The notes: generated from the sequence alone by a model not told the origin. 64,000 nt of DNA from Synechococcus sp. AG-683-C23 (GCA_003208835.1 QCVD01000005.1:1-64000); one strand, 5' to 3'. Positions 15,801-25,604 are shown, counted from the stretch's first letter. Numbers and translations: made by a program.

Positions 15801-18249
15801 CCCATAGTCCCCAAATCGCCATGGCTCTGAGGTAGTGACAGGCCCGGAAGGTGTTCACAGCGGTGATCGCCTCTGGTGTGCGGAACTGCAAGCCACCGGA
15901 ATACACCTGATTCACCACCGCTCCCGTAATCGCTAGAGCCGTATCGCTCTGGCCCATCAAACGGAAATAGCTAGCAATCCCAAAATTGATTCCAGTCCAC
16001 ACCTCAAGTGGATGCGTGCCATTCGGATCGAGTGGCGTTCCATCGCGTCGCAATCCGTTGGCGACGCCAAGAGTCCCACACTCGAACCGTTCAAAGCAGG
16101 CTTCCCGCACCACATTCAACGTGCTGAGGGCATTGGCGTCACTCACGACAGGAGGTAACCCCAACAAACGCGCATAGAAATCGCCACAGAGCTGATCGGC
16201 CATCACTGCTGGTGTTCCGCTTTCAGCATCGATTTCGTAGTACTCGCCATTCCAGAGCAAACGATCAAAGTTGCTCCTCGACTGTTCAAGCCACTGACCA
16301 AATCGGCGCTGCTCCACGGTGGTGTCGAGACCAAGGTCGAGTTGCAGACGTTGCGCCATCGCCAATGCCGCTTCCAACGCTGCGATCCAGAGCGCCCCGC
16401 AATAGGCGCTAACCCCTTTTAAGGGCCAATCATCAAAAGTTTGATCCGGTGCTCCGCCGTTGTCCGGCAATCCGTCGTCATTGACGTCAAAACACTTGAG
16501 ATAGTCCAAGGCTTGAACCGCTGATGGCCAGCACTCCGCCAGAAAATTCAAATCCTCCCCCGTTGGAGCCAGTTGGAAGGTTCGCCACACCTGCAACACA
16601 AAGTCGCTGGCAAGGTCTTTCCAGAGGTTGCAATCTTGATAAGCGGTGTAGTTGGTGGCATCAAATGGAACCTCATTCGGGGCACCCAGATCGTGGGGCG
16701 TCGCACCAGCCACCTTGCGATCAGCCTCAACCCTGCCCCGGCCTTGGGTGAAGTACCAACCGATGGGGCGTTGGGTTGCATCATGCGCTGGAATCGCGCG
16801 GGAAAAACTGCGCAATACAGCCTTATCCAGCTCGGGCCAAAGCTGAAGCAAAGCCAAGGAGCCGTACAAACGAACATCCAAGCTTTCGTACCAGGCGTAA
16901 TCAAGACACTCCAGAACCCCAAAGCGGCCATAGGGATCCTTCGCCGTCGCCGCCGTCCAAAGGCTTCCACCACTACAGAGGTCGTAGAGCTCATTGAATA
17001 AAGCCATACGCACAGACTCCGGCAGAGCTTTTCGCTCCAGAACGGGTTGCTGCCAAGCGTCAATTCGCCTTCGCCACTCGCCCCAATCCCGCAGGGCCTC
17101 TACAGCAATCGACGCAGCATTGCAGCCTTCGCTCCCAAAGAAGTCGGTGTAGCGACGGCGGTCAGAACAGCCAGAGGCAAAAGCAGTGATCGGTAGATCC
17201 CAGCTCATAACCACAGGAATTTCGCGCGATTCGCCTGGAGCCAAGGTGAACTTCACCAGCATGGCGGCACTGGCCTGCTCGCCCGCACGACTCTCACGGT
17301 CGTTATCGCTTTGCGGAATGCGGCCCTCTGCCGCAAAGGGAGCCCAGATGTCCGAGCCATCTCCGCTGGGATCCCAGCGGCTGCAGCGCAACACTTCAAC
17401 GCCGTCTAGATCGTCGGGAACCGCAAGGCACCATTGGCCCTCCCCCTCTTGAATCGGCTCGGACGATCGCCCCTCCATCAGAACACCGATGAGGCCTGGC
17501 TCGCTGTGGGCACGGTTGCGTTGCCCTTTGCCACGGCCGATGGCTGGGGAATAGTTGTGTTCAGGGCTCCCGTCATCACGGAAGTGAACGTTCGCTGAAG
17601 CATCGGTATTGGTGAACCAGCCGACGGTGTTTCGCCAACTCACCATCAACGACAACTCCAGCGGTTGGTCGGTGGGATTCGCAAGCTGCCAACGAAACAC
17701 CGCTACTGGATAACTGCTGCGCTGGTAATCGCCCGGAAGAATCGGGCTAAACGCTTCACACAGCACACCCGAGCGGAACACCCCGTCGTAGTGGGTCCAA
17801 CTCAGCGGATAACGTGCGGCATAAGTGCCCGTGCTGCGTTCTACCGTACTGGCCGGGTACCAACTCCAAGCGGGAAGTGATGCTGAAGCCTCTGGACGCG
17901 ACGCATCACCCTCAGGCGCAACGGCGAGGGCATGGGCTCGCACGTCATCACCCTGCTTTTCCCAGAGGGAAAACTGGCAATCCGGCAGGATCCCAAACCA
18001 ATGTTCGCCGCCGTCAAGATGCCAAAGATTGGTGTGGCCATCAGGTGCCCGGCCAAAACATCCAGCACCAAATCCCCCAAGCGGCATGCCGTGGTTTGGA
18101 CCATTATCGAGATTACTTGCGTAACGGACGGTGTAGGGGTGGTCCCAACCGAGGCCAAACGGACGGATCCAACTCGCTGATGGCGGGGTCCAAGGACTGG
18201 AGCCTCGGCGCAGCATCCCACGCAAAGCGGAGAAACCCAGTCCAGTCAT
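15754..18249 (-). CDS. GH116-type glycosidase (bile-acid beta-glucosidase/GBA2-like)
   Basis: This 831-residue protein has the two parts of GH116 enzymes: an N-terminal beta-domain (GMPLGGFGAGCFGR, DGHTNLWHLD) and a C-terminal (alpha/alpha)6 catalytic domain. LECLDYAWYESLDVRLYGSLALL holds the expected nucleophile Glu, and NGGAPDQTFDDWPLKG holds the general-acid Asp; EVWTGINFGIASYF is a further family block. Characterised members cleave beta-glucosides, including glucosylceramide. The cyanobacterial substrate is unknown. No signal peptide is obvious. The gene neighbours an 80-aa protein and a sulfotransferase on the same strand. Confidence 0.82.
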   Translation of the reverse strand: MTGLGFSALRGMLRRGSSPWTPPSASWIRPFGLGWDHPYTVRYASNLDNGPNHGMPLGGFGAGCFGRAPDGHTNLWHLDGGEHWFGILPDCQFSLWEKQGDDVRAHALAVAPEGDASRPEASASLPAWSWYPASTVERSTGTYAARYPLSWTHYDGVFRSGVLCEAFSPILPGDYQRSSYPVAVFRWQLANPTDQPLELSLMVSWRNTVGWFTNTDASANVHFRDDGSPEHNYSPAIGRGKGQRNRAHSEPGLIGVLMEGRSSEPIQEGEGQWCLAVPDDLDGVEVLRCSRWDPSGDGSDIWAPFAAEGRIPQSDNDRESRAGEQASAAMLVKFTLAPGESREIPVVMSWDLPITAFASGCSDRRRYTDFFGSEGCNAASIAVEALRDWGEWRRRIDAWQQPVLERKALPESVRMALFNELYDLCSGGSLWTAATAKDPYGRFGVLECLDYAWYESLDVRLYGSLALLQLWPELDKAVLRSFSRAIPAHDATQRPIGWYFTQGRGRVEADRKVAGATPHDLGAPNEVPFDATNYTAYQDCNLWKDLASDFVLQVWRTFQLAPTGEDLNFLAECWPSAVQALDYLKCFDVNDDGLPDNGGAPDQTFDDWPLKGVSAYCGALWIAALEAALAMAQRLQLDLGLDTTVEQRRFGQWLEQSRSNFDRLLWNGEYYEIDAESGTPAVMADQLCGDFYARLLGLPPVVSDANALSTLNVVREACFERFECGTLGVANGLRRDGTPLDPNGTHPLEVWTGINFGIASYFRLMGQSDTALAITGAVVNQVYSGGLQFRTPEAITAVNTFRACHYLRAMAIWGLWATDTDWAEIPGASER

Positions 18250-18291
18250 GGAGTGCCAAGAGATGTTCCCAGATTGCCAGGTTTGGGAGCA

Positions 18292-18534
18292 TCAGCCAGG
18301 GGTGAAATCCTGTGGTGTGTCTTCCGCATCCACAAGCGCATCCAGGGTGACCGCTGTTCGCACCAGGGCCTGATAGCGCTGCAGGGTGCGGCGGTTTTGA
18401 TCCAGCCAACGTGCTGGTGCACCGGCACTTGACGACTCTGGCCATTCTTTATCCATAAATGGCAATTCCTCTTCCCTGGCAATCAAGGCCAACACCAATT
18501 CATGCAACCGCTGGCGTCGTTCGGGGCTATTCAT
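18292..18534 (-). CDS. Hypothetical 80-aa charged helical protein
   Basis: The ATG at 18534 overlaps the sulfotransferase stop as ATGA and fixes the start; the track form begins 40 residues too early. The product (MNSPERRQRLHELVLALIAREEELPFM... WLDQNRRTLQRYQALVRTAVTLDALV) is soluble and mostly helical, with no family I recognise. The coupling suggests cotranslation with the sulfotransferase. Confidence 0.6.
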   Translation of the reverse strand: MNSPERRQRLHELVLALIAREEELPFMDKEWPESSSAGAPARWLDQNRRTLQRYQALVRTAVTLDALVDAEDTPQDFTPG

Positions 18535-19604
18535 CCCACCCCCATGAGCTCGCGCAAGCGCTGCTCCGCTGGTCGCTCCAGGACCACAGGATCCGCTTGA
18601 TACGTCGCCGACTGTTCGATGCGTTGACGGATGTGAGCTTGGGCAGAGTCCCAACTGCGTAGCCTCAATGTCTCATAGATCCTCTTCACCTCATCAAAGG
18701 GCTGTCGGACCAAATCAGAGAAGGCCACTTCAACCAACTGACCCTTGGGAATGAGGTGACGCGACGCCTCAAAAGCCTGCATCAACTCGTGATGGGCCGT
18801 CGCAATGTCCTCAACTTGGGTGATCTGGTCGGGCAGCGGCTGCAAGCCAATCAGGCCAGACATGCGTTGTTTCACCTGCACCAGAGAACGAATCGAATCG
18901 ATTGGCTCGCGCTCTAAGAAAATGAATCGCGCCTGGGGAAAATGCTTCAACACCATTGGCACACGAGCCATGTGTGCGGGGTTCTTAATTAACAGATGCG
19001 ACCGTCCCGCACCGGCATGCAACCAGGTGAGTTGTGTGACATGAAGCCAAAGTCGTTCAAAGCGGCGGGTCATGGTGACCACACTTCTTTGGAAATGGAC
19101 GATGTAATCCAATGGGAAAGCCACACCTGCCATGTTGGTGTCGATGGTGAGCTTCGCGATACAAAGCTCGTCTTCCTGCGGGTCATCCGGTCCCCAAGCC
19201 ACCGCATGAATGGGCCAGGTCGCCGAGATCAAACGGGCCAACAAGCTGTTGATCAGCGAATGGAGAAGCACACCAACCTGTGGAGCCACCATGAAGGAAT
19301 TGCGGGCAGTCGCAGCGGAAGGATCACTGGCGAGCAGCTGATGCATATAGATGGTGCCACTCCGCCAATGACCAATTACAACGATGGGATCGGGCGGAAG
19401 TCGATGGGCCCTCAGCTGACGACGAATCAGCAGAGATTGGAGCCATGCCAATGGTTCCAATACCAGTCCGCTCACGGTCATCATCAAAGCGGGTGACCAA
19501 CGGGAGAGGGAGGGTCTACCAAGCTGCAAACCACGCAGAAGCACCAAGGGCCGAATGAAACCGGCAATTACCAAGAGATCTGAGCGCTGCGGACGATGCC
19601 CCAT
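18531..19604 (-). CDS. Sulfotransferase-family protein
   Basis: This protein of about 357 residues has the PAPS-binding 5'-phosphosulfate loop in VVIGHWRSGTIYMHQLLASDP, the 3'-phosphate region RFIFLEREPIDSIRSLVQV, and LVEVAFSDLVRQPFDEVKRIYE, the order typical of Sulfotransfer_3 enzymes. Such enzymes move a sulfuryl group from PAPS to a carbohydrate or lipid; the acceptor is unknown. A hydrophobic N-terminal stretch (LMMTVSGLVLEPLAWLQSLLI) suggests membrane association. The 20030 start of the track runs under cobL, so ATG 19604, just before the divergent cobL, was chosen. With the adjacent glycosidase it may act on a glycan or glycolipid (inference). Confidence 0.75.
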   Translation of the reverse strand: MGHRPQRSDLLVIAGFIRPLVLLRGLQLGRPSLSRWSPALMMTVSGLVLEPLAWLQSLLIRRQLRAHRLPPDPIVVIGHWRSGTIYMHQLLASDPSAATARNSFMVAPQVGVLLHSLINSLLARLISATWPIHAVAWGPDDPQEDELCIAKLTIDTNMAGVAFPLDYIVHFQRSVVTMTRRFERLWLHVTQLTWLHAGAGRSHLLIKNPAHMARVPMVLKHFPQARFIFLEREPIDSIRSLVQVKQRMSGLIGLQPLPDQITQVEDIATAHHELMQAFEASRHLIPKGQLVEVAFSDLVRQPFDEVKRIYETLRLRSWDSAQAHIRQRIEQSATYQADPVVLERPAEQRLRELMGVG

Positions 19605-19637
19605 CTGGAACACATCAACTCCCACCACAATGCCTGG

Positions 19638-20897
19638 ATGATCGATGTGATCGGAACCGATGCAGGAGCACCAGCCTCTTTGCCCACGGTTCAACAACAA
19701 CTGATCCGTGAGGCCCACTGGATTGCGGCACCGCGCCGACTTCAGCCAGCGCTGAAGTCTTGGCTCAATCGGCCCACACCCTTGATCGACAGTGACGATC
19801 CCCGCGTCTTGGTGGAAGCGTTGCAAGATCTCGACGCAACAGCTTCGGTTGTGGTTCTCGCGAGCGGCGATCCCCTCTGGTATGGCATCGGCCGCATCCT
19901 GGGCGATCGGCTCGGTGCAGGGCGTCTGCGCTTTCACCCAGCCCCAACCGCAATGCAACTGGCCTTTGCCCGTATCGGCCGTTCCTGGCAGGACGCCACA
20001 TGGGTGAGCCTGCACGGTCGAGAACCGCAATCATTAAGCAAGGCCCTCCAACAACGCCCCTCTGCGCTTGCTGTTCTCACCGATCCAAACCAAGGGGGTG
20101 CCAACAGCGTGCGACAGATCCTGGCCGGCAGTGGCCTTGAGGCCAGCTATGAGCTTTGGCTGTGCGAAAACCTTGGCCATTCCCAGGAACGCATTCAGCA
20201 GATCGCACCGCAGGACGATCTCCCAGTCGATTTGCAACGACTGTTGATTGCCTTGCTGATCTCGAAGGAACCAGCACAGCAGGACCCGAAGACCCTTCCC
20301 CTCTTTGGCCTCGATGATGGGGTGTACTTGCAACACAGCGACCACCCGGGGCTGATGACGAAGCGGGAGGTGCGGATCCAACTCCTGGCCGACCTCAATC
20401 CACCGGAGCATGGGGTGCTTTGGGATTTGGGTGCCGGCACGGGAAGCGTTGGGCTAGAGGCCTTGCGCTTGCGGCCGGAACTCCAACTCATGGCGGTCGA
20501 ACAACGGGCTGGAGGCGCTGCACTGATCAAAGCCAATGCGGAGCGACTGGGGGTTAGCCCAGCAGCGGTGATCGAAGCCAACGCCATCGATCTTCTGCGG
20601 GGGGAACTCCAACTCCCCGCTGGCCTTGAGCAACCCAATCGCGTACTGGTTGGCGGCGGCGGACGCCAACGCAATACGCTGCTGCAACTCGTCCTGGAAC
20701 GGCTAGATCCGAACGGCGTTGTGGTGGTGCCTCTGGCCACCCTGGAGAGCCTCAGTGAAGTGCGGCGCATCCTCGAGGGATCCAACATGCGCATCCGCGT
20801 CAGTCAGCTCCAGGCCTGGCGCGGCCAACCCCTCAGCGACGGCACACGACTTGCGCCAATGAACCCGATCCTGACCGCAATAGGGTCAATATCGTGA
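19638..20897 (+). CDS. cobL: Precorrin-6Y C5,15-methyltransferase (decarboxylating)
   Basis: This is a two-domain cobalamin-pathway enzyme of 419 residues. The N-terminal half (MIDVIGTDAG, VVLASGDPLWYGIG, ATWVSLHGREP) is the CbiE-type tetrapyrrole methylase; the C-terminal half (GVLWDLGAGTGSVGLEALRL, RVLVGGGGRQRNTLLQ) is the CbiT-type SAM methyltransferase. Fused CbiET/CobL methylates C5 and C15 and decarboxylates the ring-C acetate. The track start at 19596 overlaps the divergent sulfotransferase start; the ATG at 19638 gives the normal family N-terminus. Confidence 0.92.
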   Translation: MIDVIGTDAGAPASLPTVQQQLIREAHWIAAPRRLQPALKSWLNRPTPLIDSDDPRVLVEALQDLDATASVVVLASGDPLWYGIGRILGDRLGAGRLRFHPAPTAMQLAFARIGRSWQDATWVSLHGREPQSLSKALQQRPSALAVLTDPNQGGANSVRQILAGSGLEASYELWLCENLGHSQERIQQIAPQDDLPVDLQRLLIALLISKEPAQQDPKTLPLFGLDDGVYLQHSDHPGLMTKREVRIQLLADLNPPEHGVLWDLGAGTGSVGLEALRLRPELQLMAVEQRAGGAALIKANAERLGVSPAAVIEANAIDLLRGELQLPAGLEQPNRVLVGGGGRQRNTLLQLVLERLDPNGVVVVPLATLESLSEVRRILEGSNMRIRVSQLQAWRGQPLSDGTRLAPMNPILTAIGSIS

Positions 20898-20916
20898 GAA
20901 TGTCATACCGAATTAG

Positions 20917-21330
20917 TCACGGAATCGTGCTTATTTTGATGGTGTCGCCCGCCGCGATGCCAAGGCGTTCCGCCTCGCCAGCCGCCAGTTCCACCACCCC
21001 GTCCGCCAACTGATGCGGGCCATAGCTGGGGCAGGGCAGCCCTGGACACACCGGCGCTCTGGGCTGAATCGCCACCACTGTTTTACCCAGAACAAAAATC
21101 ATGTCCAACGGCGCCAGGGTGTTCAGCATCCAAAAACGCAGCGGTCGTGGGTTTTTAAATGGAAACCACATGCCGCGCAGGGGGGGTAAGGGGGGACGTT
21201 GCATGAGGCCAAGCCTCCGCTGTTCAGCGGACTCGGCCACCTCCAAGGCAATGCAGAGCTGCGGCTTGATGCACCATTGCGCAGTTAAAGGCAACTGCTG
21301 GGGCAACGGAAGGACTGGTGGGGCATCCAT
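20917..21330 (-). CDS. DUF192 protein
   Basis: This is a 137-residue DUF192 domain protein: EVAESAEQRRLGLMQRPPLP, GMWFPFKNPRPLRFWMLNTLAPLDMIFV and ADGVVELAAGEAERLGIAAGD are the family blocks. Biological role unknown. The ATG at 21330 follows the stop of the upstream winged-helix gene by six bases and was chosen over the TTG of the track. It is the last gene of the leftward nadK cluster. Confidence 0.8.
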   Translation of the reverse strand: MDAPPVLPLPQQLPLTAQWCIKPQLCIALEVAESAEQRRLGLMQRPPLPPLRGMWFPFKNPRPLRFWMLNTLAPLDMIFVLGKTVVAIQPRAPVCPGLPCPSYGPHQLADGVVELAAGEAERLGIAAGDTIKISTIP

Positions 21331-21336
21331 CGCCAA

Positions 21337-21882
21337 TCAACCCTCAGCTGTAGGGGGGGCGAGGCAATATCCCCCGCTGCGGACGGTGAGCAGAAGCCTG
21401 CCCTCACCCCCAGCCTCAAGTTTTTGGCGCAGATACCGCACGTACACCTCCACAACATTGCCGCTACTCGCCCGCTCGTCTTGCCAGACCTGTTGCAACA
21501 ACTGATCTCGGCTCAAAATACGACCATCATGATGCAGCGGGGTGAGCAACAACATGAACTCCCGCGCCGTGAGGTTCAGAGATCGACCTCCACGCCAAAC
21601 CTCCCGCGTTGATGGATCCAAGCAAAGGTCGTCGTTCTTCAGTTGAAGCAGCGAAGGTCGGCTTGGCTGCCGTTGCGACAGGGTGCAATGCAACCGCAGC
21701 CGCATCGATAGATCACTGGGGGCACTCCCGGACAACCAAAAATCATCCGCACAGGTTTGCAGGAATTCAGCGCGAGCATCCACGCTGTCGACCACCAGAT
21801 CGAGCAAAAGCGGCAAGCCGGCAAAACGATGGCGGAGTAAGGCAATTCGGTGTCGTTGATCAGCTGCAAGAACAGCCGCCAC
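21337..21882 (-). CDS. OmpR-type winged-helix regulator with degenerate receiver
   Basis: This 181-residue protein starts at GTG 21882. The C-terminal 95 residues are a Trans_reg_C winged helix (SLNLTAREFMLLLTPLHHDGRILSRDQLLQQVW, NVVEVYVRYLRQKLE, LLLTVRSGGYCL). The N-terminal 80 residues are too short and lack the acidic pocket and phospho-acceptor Asp of a true receiver, so regulation by ordinary phosphorylation is unlikely. It follows the 43-aa gene by 6 bases in the nadK cluster. Confidence 0.75.
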   Translation of the reverse strand: MAAVLAADQRHRIALLRHRFAGLPLLLDLVVDSVDARAEFLQTCADDFWLSGSAPSDLSMRLRLHCTLSQRQPSRPSLLQLKNDDLCLDPSTREVWRGGRSLNLTAREFMLLLTPLHHDGRILSRDQLLQQVWQDERASSGNVVEVYVRYLRQKLEAGGEGRLLLTVRSGGYCLAPPTAEG

Positions 21883-21888
21883 CGGCCC

Positions 21889-22020
21889 TTAGTTCTTCAG
21901 CCCATCCCAGTCAGCGAAAGCCAAGTTCGTCAAGTCAACGGCGCTATAGCCCGAAGCTGAAAGACGGGGATCCAGCACAACAGCACTGCCTCCCACTAGC
22001 AACAGCAACGCCTCACTCAT
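21889..22020 (-). CDS. 43-aa hypothetical small protein coupled to nadK
   Basis: This ORF is too short for the track. ATG at 22020 overlaps the nadK stop as ATGA, and TAA at 21889 is followed after 6 bases by the GTG of the winged-helix gene. It reads [20 protein letters not shown] then [18 protein letters not shown]: a short hydrophobic N-terminus and a polar tail. It fills the whole gap between two genes, which supports it being real. No family recognised. Confidence 0.5.
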   Translation of the reverse strand: MSEALLLLVGGSAVVLDPRLSASGYSAVDLTNLAFADWDGLKN

Positions 22021-22925
22021 TCCTTATCGGGCTTGGCAATATGCGGTAATCCCCAGCCGAGCTTGTTGCGTAGCACCTGGAAAAATTCGTGGTCCACCAG
22101 CCGCACAAAACGCACGGGGTGATCACTACGACGGATCAACACGCGATCCTCCGGCCACACATAACAACCAGCTGTTCCATCCACCACCATGATCAGGCGT
22201 TCTGGGGTGGCAGGGAACACGGTGACCGGTTCACGGTCGCTGAAGACAAGTGCCCTTGACGCCAAGGAGTGGGGGGCAATCGGCGTGAGCTGCAGCACAG
22301 AACAATCGGGCGTAATCACTGGACCACCCGCGCTGAGGGCATAAGCGGTAGACCCGGTGGGTGTCGCAAGAATGATTCCATCAGCAGCAATATCAACGGG
22401 AGCGTGGCGGCCGATCGCAATCTCGAAGTGACACATGCTGGTGAGCGGCTCACGGTGGAGTGCCATCTCATTGAGCGAAAGAGCTTCCCAGCGACGCTGC
22501 TCGCCCCGCATCACACTCACGACCAGATTGCTGCGCTCTTCGATCGTCCACTGCTCGGTGAGCACCACATCCAGCGCACGATCCAAATCCCCTAGATAGG
22601 CCTCTGCCAAAAAGCCGAGATGGCCCGTATTAATCGTGAGAATCGGCACACCCACAGGTGCGGTCTGGCGGGCAGCAGACAACACCGTTCCGTCCCCGCC
22701 CAGCACGATGGCCAAGGCCATCGATGCGTCAAATCCCTCGGGGACACAGGCGCTATAGCCCAACATCCGCAAGTGCTGATCAGGATTGGCGAATCCGACC
22801 ATCCCACCAGCACTGCTGGCTCGAACAACCTCCTGTCCAGCGGCTTCTAAGCGTTGCTGAATGGTGTCGGCCGTTTGTTCAGCTAGCGGCTTGCCATCGT
22901 TAACGATCAGTCCAATTCGGGGCAC
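22017..22925 (-). CDS. nadK: NAD kinase
   Basis: This 302-residue ATP-NAD kinase starts with GTG ([12 protein letters not shown]). The GGDGT motif appears in [15 protein letters not shown], the second block in [22 protein letters not shown], and [10 protein letters not shown]-type sequence in [13 protein letters not shown]. It phosphorylates NAD to NADP, which in cyanobacteria supplies photosynthetic electron acceptor. First gene of the cluster nadK, 43-aa ORF, winged-helix regulator, DUF192. Confidence 0.94.
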   Translation of the reverse strand: MPRIGLIVNDGKPLAEQTADTIQQRLEAAGQEVVRASSAGGMVGFANPDQHLRMLGYSACVPEGFDASMALAIVLGGDGTVLSAARQTAPVGVPILTINTGHLGFLAEAYLGDLDRALDVVLTEQWTIEERSNLVVSVMRGEQRRWEALSLNEMALHREPLTSMCHFEIAIGRHAPVDIAADGIILATPTGSTAYALSAGGPVITPDCSVLQLTPIAPHSLASRALVFSDREPVTVFPATPERLIMVVDGTAGCYVWPEDRVLIRRSDHPVRFVRLVDHEFFQVLRNKLGWGLPHIAKPDKE

Positions 22926-23083
22926 TGATCGATCAAGAAAGACAACACACTCACTTTAAGAGGATTGACGTGAGCCCATTCGTACAGGAAGCCAATCGAG
23001 GGGATTGCAGATCGACGACTCCCCCTTAGCAAGGAGACAACACCACTTCGATAATCTGATCTAACAGCAGCAAAAAATAGTCC

Positions 23084-24091
23084 TTAAAACTGCTCAAGGA
23101 AGCGCAGGTCACTGGTGTACAGCCTGCGGATGTCGTCGATGCCATGCCGCACCATGCAAAACCGCTCCACTCCCAAACCGGCAGCAAAACCGCTGTAGCG
23201 CTCTGGATCAAGCCCTAGCCCTTCCAAAACGGCAGGATCGACCATGCCGCAACCCATCACCTCAAGCCAGCGGCCTCGCCACTGCACATCCACTTCGGCC
23301 GAAGGCTCCGTGAACGGGAAATAACTCGCGCGAAAACGTACCGGAAGATCGCCAAAAAAGGCTTTCAGAAAGGCCATCACGGTTCCCCTTAAGTGGCTGA
23401 AATCCAGGCCTTCATCGATGGCTAACACCTCCACTTGATGGAACACCGGCGAATGGGTGGCATCGACCGCATCACGGCGATACACCCGCCCAGGAGCAAC
23501 GATGCGAACCGGTGGGGGGTTGTCTTGCAGGTGGCGAATCTGCACTGGAGACGTGTGGGTCCTCAACAGCAGATCCCCCTTTAGATAAAACGTGTCCTGC
23601 ATATCCCGTGCCGGATGGTCTTCCGGGATATTGAGGGCCGTGAAGTTGTAGTGGTCTTGCTCCACTTCAGGGCCCTCCGCCACGCTGTACCCCAACCCCA
23701 AAAAGAGATCGACAATTTCTTCTGTTGTTGAGATCAAGGGATGGCGATGCCCCATCGGCGTACCAGACGCAGGAGCCGTGACGTCGAGGGTTTCTCCAGC
23801 GATTCGTGCTGCCATCGCCGCTTGTTTCACAGCCTGCAGACGCTCAGATAGCAACGTCTGCACTTGATTTTTCAGGACATTGGCCCGCTGTCCCACCACA
23901 GGCCGCTCCTCACCAGGCAATTTGCCCATGGCGCCGAGTACTGCGGAAATGCGTCCTTTTTTACCCAACAAACCAACCCGCATCTGCTCGAGGGATTGGG
24001 CATCAACAGCCTCTGCTATTTCAGCGGCAGCTTGCTGCTCTAGAGCATCCAGCTGATCGGTGAGCTGCTGCAGGGTGACCGTGGCGCTCAC
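23084..24091 (-). CDS. pheS: Phenylalanine-tRNA ligase alpha subunit
   Basis: This 335-residue class II aminoacyl-tRNA synthetase subunit starts at GTG 24091 ([17 protein letters not shown]). An N-terminal coiled coil is followed by the catalytic core: [17 protein letters not shown], motif 2 [20 protein letters not shown], and motif 3 [18 protein letters not shown]. The 76 extra residues of the track ORF are the upstream leader read through. The 158 bp between it and nadK contain no gene. Confidence 0.95.
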   Translation of the reverse strand: MSATVTLQQLTDQLDALEQQAAAEIAEAVDAQSLEQMRVGLLGKKGRISAVLGAMGKLPGEERPVVGQRANVLKNQVQTLLSERLQAVKQAAMAARIAGETLDVTAPASGTPMGHRHPLISTTEEIVDLFLGLGYSVAEGPEVEQDHYNFTALNIPEDHPARDMQDTFYLKGDLLLRTHTSPVQIRHLQDNPPPVRIVAPGRVYRRDAVDATHSPVFHQVEVLAIDEGLDFSHLRGTVMAFLKAFFGDLPVRFRASYFPFTEPSAEVDVQWRGRWLEVMGCGMVDPAVLEGLGLDPERYSGFAAGLGVERFCMVRHGIDDIRRLYTSDLRFLEQF

Positions 24092-24163
24092 TGGGCTGTC
24101 TTGAATGAGACAAGACTGTAAGCAGTCGGGACGCTTAGGTTTCGAGCAAAGACATTCGTTTCT

Positions 24164-24973
24164 ATGGCACCGCTGCGGATTCTGATCAGCAACGACGACG
24201 GCGTATTTGCTGACGGGATTCGGACCCTCGCCGCCGCCGCCGCCGCCCGGGGTCATGAGGTAACCGTTGTCTGTCCTGACCAGGAGCGCTCTGCCACCGG
24301 CCATGGCCTCACCCTTCAAGCCCCCATCCGTGCAGAACGAGCCGACGAGCTGTTTGCCCCAGGCGTCACGGCATGGGCTTGTAGTGGAACCCCAGCCGAC
24401 TGCATGAAACTGGCCTTATTTGAGCTGGTCAAACAGAAACCTGATCTGGTTTTATCCGGCATTAACCACGGTCCCAATCTCGGTACAGATGTGTTTTGTT
24501 CCGGCACCGTGGCTGCCGCCATGGAAGGAACGCTCGAGGGGATTCGCTCGCTCGCCGTGAGCAGTGCATGCTTCCAATGGCGTCAATTTCAAGCCGCTGC
24601 CGATCTGGCGATGGATGTAAGCGAACAGGCCATCCATGGCCATTGGCCCGAAAGCATGCTGCTCAATCTGAATATTCCGCCCTGTGCCAAGGAGGCCATG
24701 GGAGCGCTGCGTTGGACCCGTCTGTCGATCCGCAGATACGACGAGCAATTCAGCTCCCGCAAAGATCCACGCGGCCGTGTTTATTACTGGCTCGCCGGTG
24801 AAGTGGTCAACGATTTGGAATCGGCTGGCGAAGGTCCCAAAGACTGGCCGAGCGATGTGGCGCAAATCCACAAGAACTGCCCATCACTCACCCCCATTCA
24901 GCCGGATTTGTTCTGGAGAGGCCCACTTGGGGACCTACCCCAGCTGAAGCTTCAAGATCAGTCTGTCCATTAA
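24164..24973 (+). CDS. surE: 5'/3'-nucleotidase SurE
   Basis: This 269-residue protein opens with [18 protein letters not shown], the metal-binding Asp-Asp motif of Sur[59 protein letters not shown] and LNLNIP complete the family signature. SurE dephosphorylates nucleoside monophosphates and is linked with stress survival in other bacteria. It is divergent from pheS. Confidence 0.94.
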   Translation: MAPLRILISNDDGVFADGIRTLAAAAAARGHEVTVVCPDQERSATGHGLTLQAPIRAERADELFAPGVTAWACSGTPADCMKLALFELVKQKPDLVLSGINHGPNLGTDVFCSGTVAAAMEGTLEGIRSLAVSSACFQWRQFQAAADLAMDVSEQAIHGHWPESMLLNLNIPPCAKEAMGALRWTRLSIRRYDEQFSSRKDPRGRVYYWLAGEVVNDLESAGEGPKDWPSDVAQIHKNCPSLTPIQPDLFWRGPLGDLPQLKLQDQSVH

Positions 24974-25019
24974 GGCGAGGCCCTCCTGAACAAGAATCGG
25001 AGGACTTCTGACTCAGGGC

Positions 25020-25580
25020 TCACTGCGCGCGATAGACGCGTTGCAGGAGCCAAAGCGAAAAAATCAATCCAATCAGGTGTCCAAACAAAACTTGGGTGTT
25101 GCTCAACACCGAGAGCATCTCGAGCGATGTAATCGCCAAATTGTCTGCAGAGCCACCACCACCAATGGCGATGCCAGGGGTCTGCATCGAGGCCTGAACG
25201 AACAAACTTCCAGCCAGGGCTTGATAACCGATCGCAGCAAAGGTGAGGCCCACAAGATCAGCGAGCAAACCTCGTTTCACCAGCCTTGCCGTTTCACCTC
25301 GGGTGGGTCGCGCCGGACTATCCACGGCACGGCCGATGCGAACAATCAACCAGCCTTGCCAAAGGCTATACAACAACACCAAAAACGACAGGGTGGTGAG
25401 CGATAGCCCTGGGCCCAGACCCACCGCCCGTTCAGCGTTACGGGCCAAACTTCCACCAATATTGTTGAAGATCAACACCCCCACCACCACCACTCCGAGC
25501 ACCACCTGAATCCAAAAACGGATCCAGCCCATGCGCTTAAGCCCAAAAGACAACTGCTGGAAATCGAGGCGATCTGCCAT
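25020..25580 (-). CDS. DUF3611 membrane protein
   Basis: This 186-residue integral membrane protein has four hydrophobic segments (WIQVVLGVVVVGVLIF; SLTTLSFLVLLYSLWQGWLIV; LVGLTFAAIGYQALAGSLFV; LFGHLIGLIFSLWLLQRV). The N-terminal FQQLSFGLKRMGWIRFWIQ and the central ETARLVKRGLLADLVGL fit the cyanobacterial and plastid DUF3611 family of unknown function. It is divergent from ribF with a short gap. Confidence 0.8.
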   Translation of the reverse strand: MADRLDFQQLSFGLKRMGWIRFWIQVVLGVVVVGVLIFNNIGGSLARNAERAVGLGPGLSLTTLSFLVLLYSLWQGWLIVRIGRAVDSPARPTRGETARLVKRGLLADLVGLTFAAIGYQALAGSLFVQASMQTPGIAIGGGGSADNLAITSLEMLSVLSNTQVLFGHLIGLIFSLWLLQRVYRAQ

Positions 25581-25604
25581 GCCCTGTCGGTCAGTCGTTC
25601 AAAC

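Noticed and set aside
16573-17001. 142-aa + strand ORF inside the GH116 gene
   Set aside because: Antisense shadow of a conserved catalytic region.
19596-19637. Longer start of cobL at 19596
   Set aside because: The extra residues (PHLEHINSHHNAW) lack family similarity and overlap the divergent sulfotransferase start; MIDVIGTDAG at 19638 is the usual beginning.
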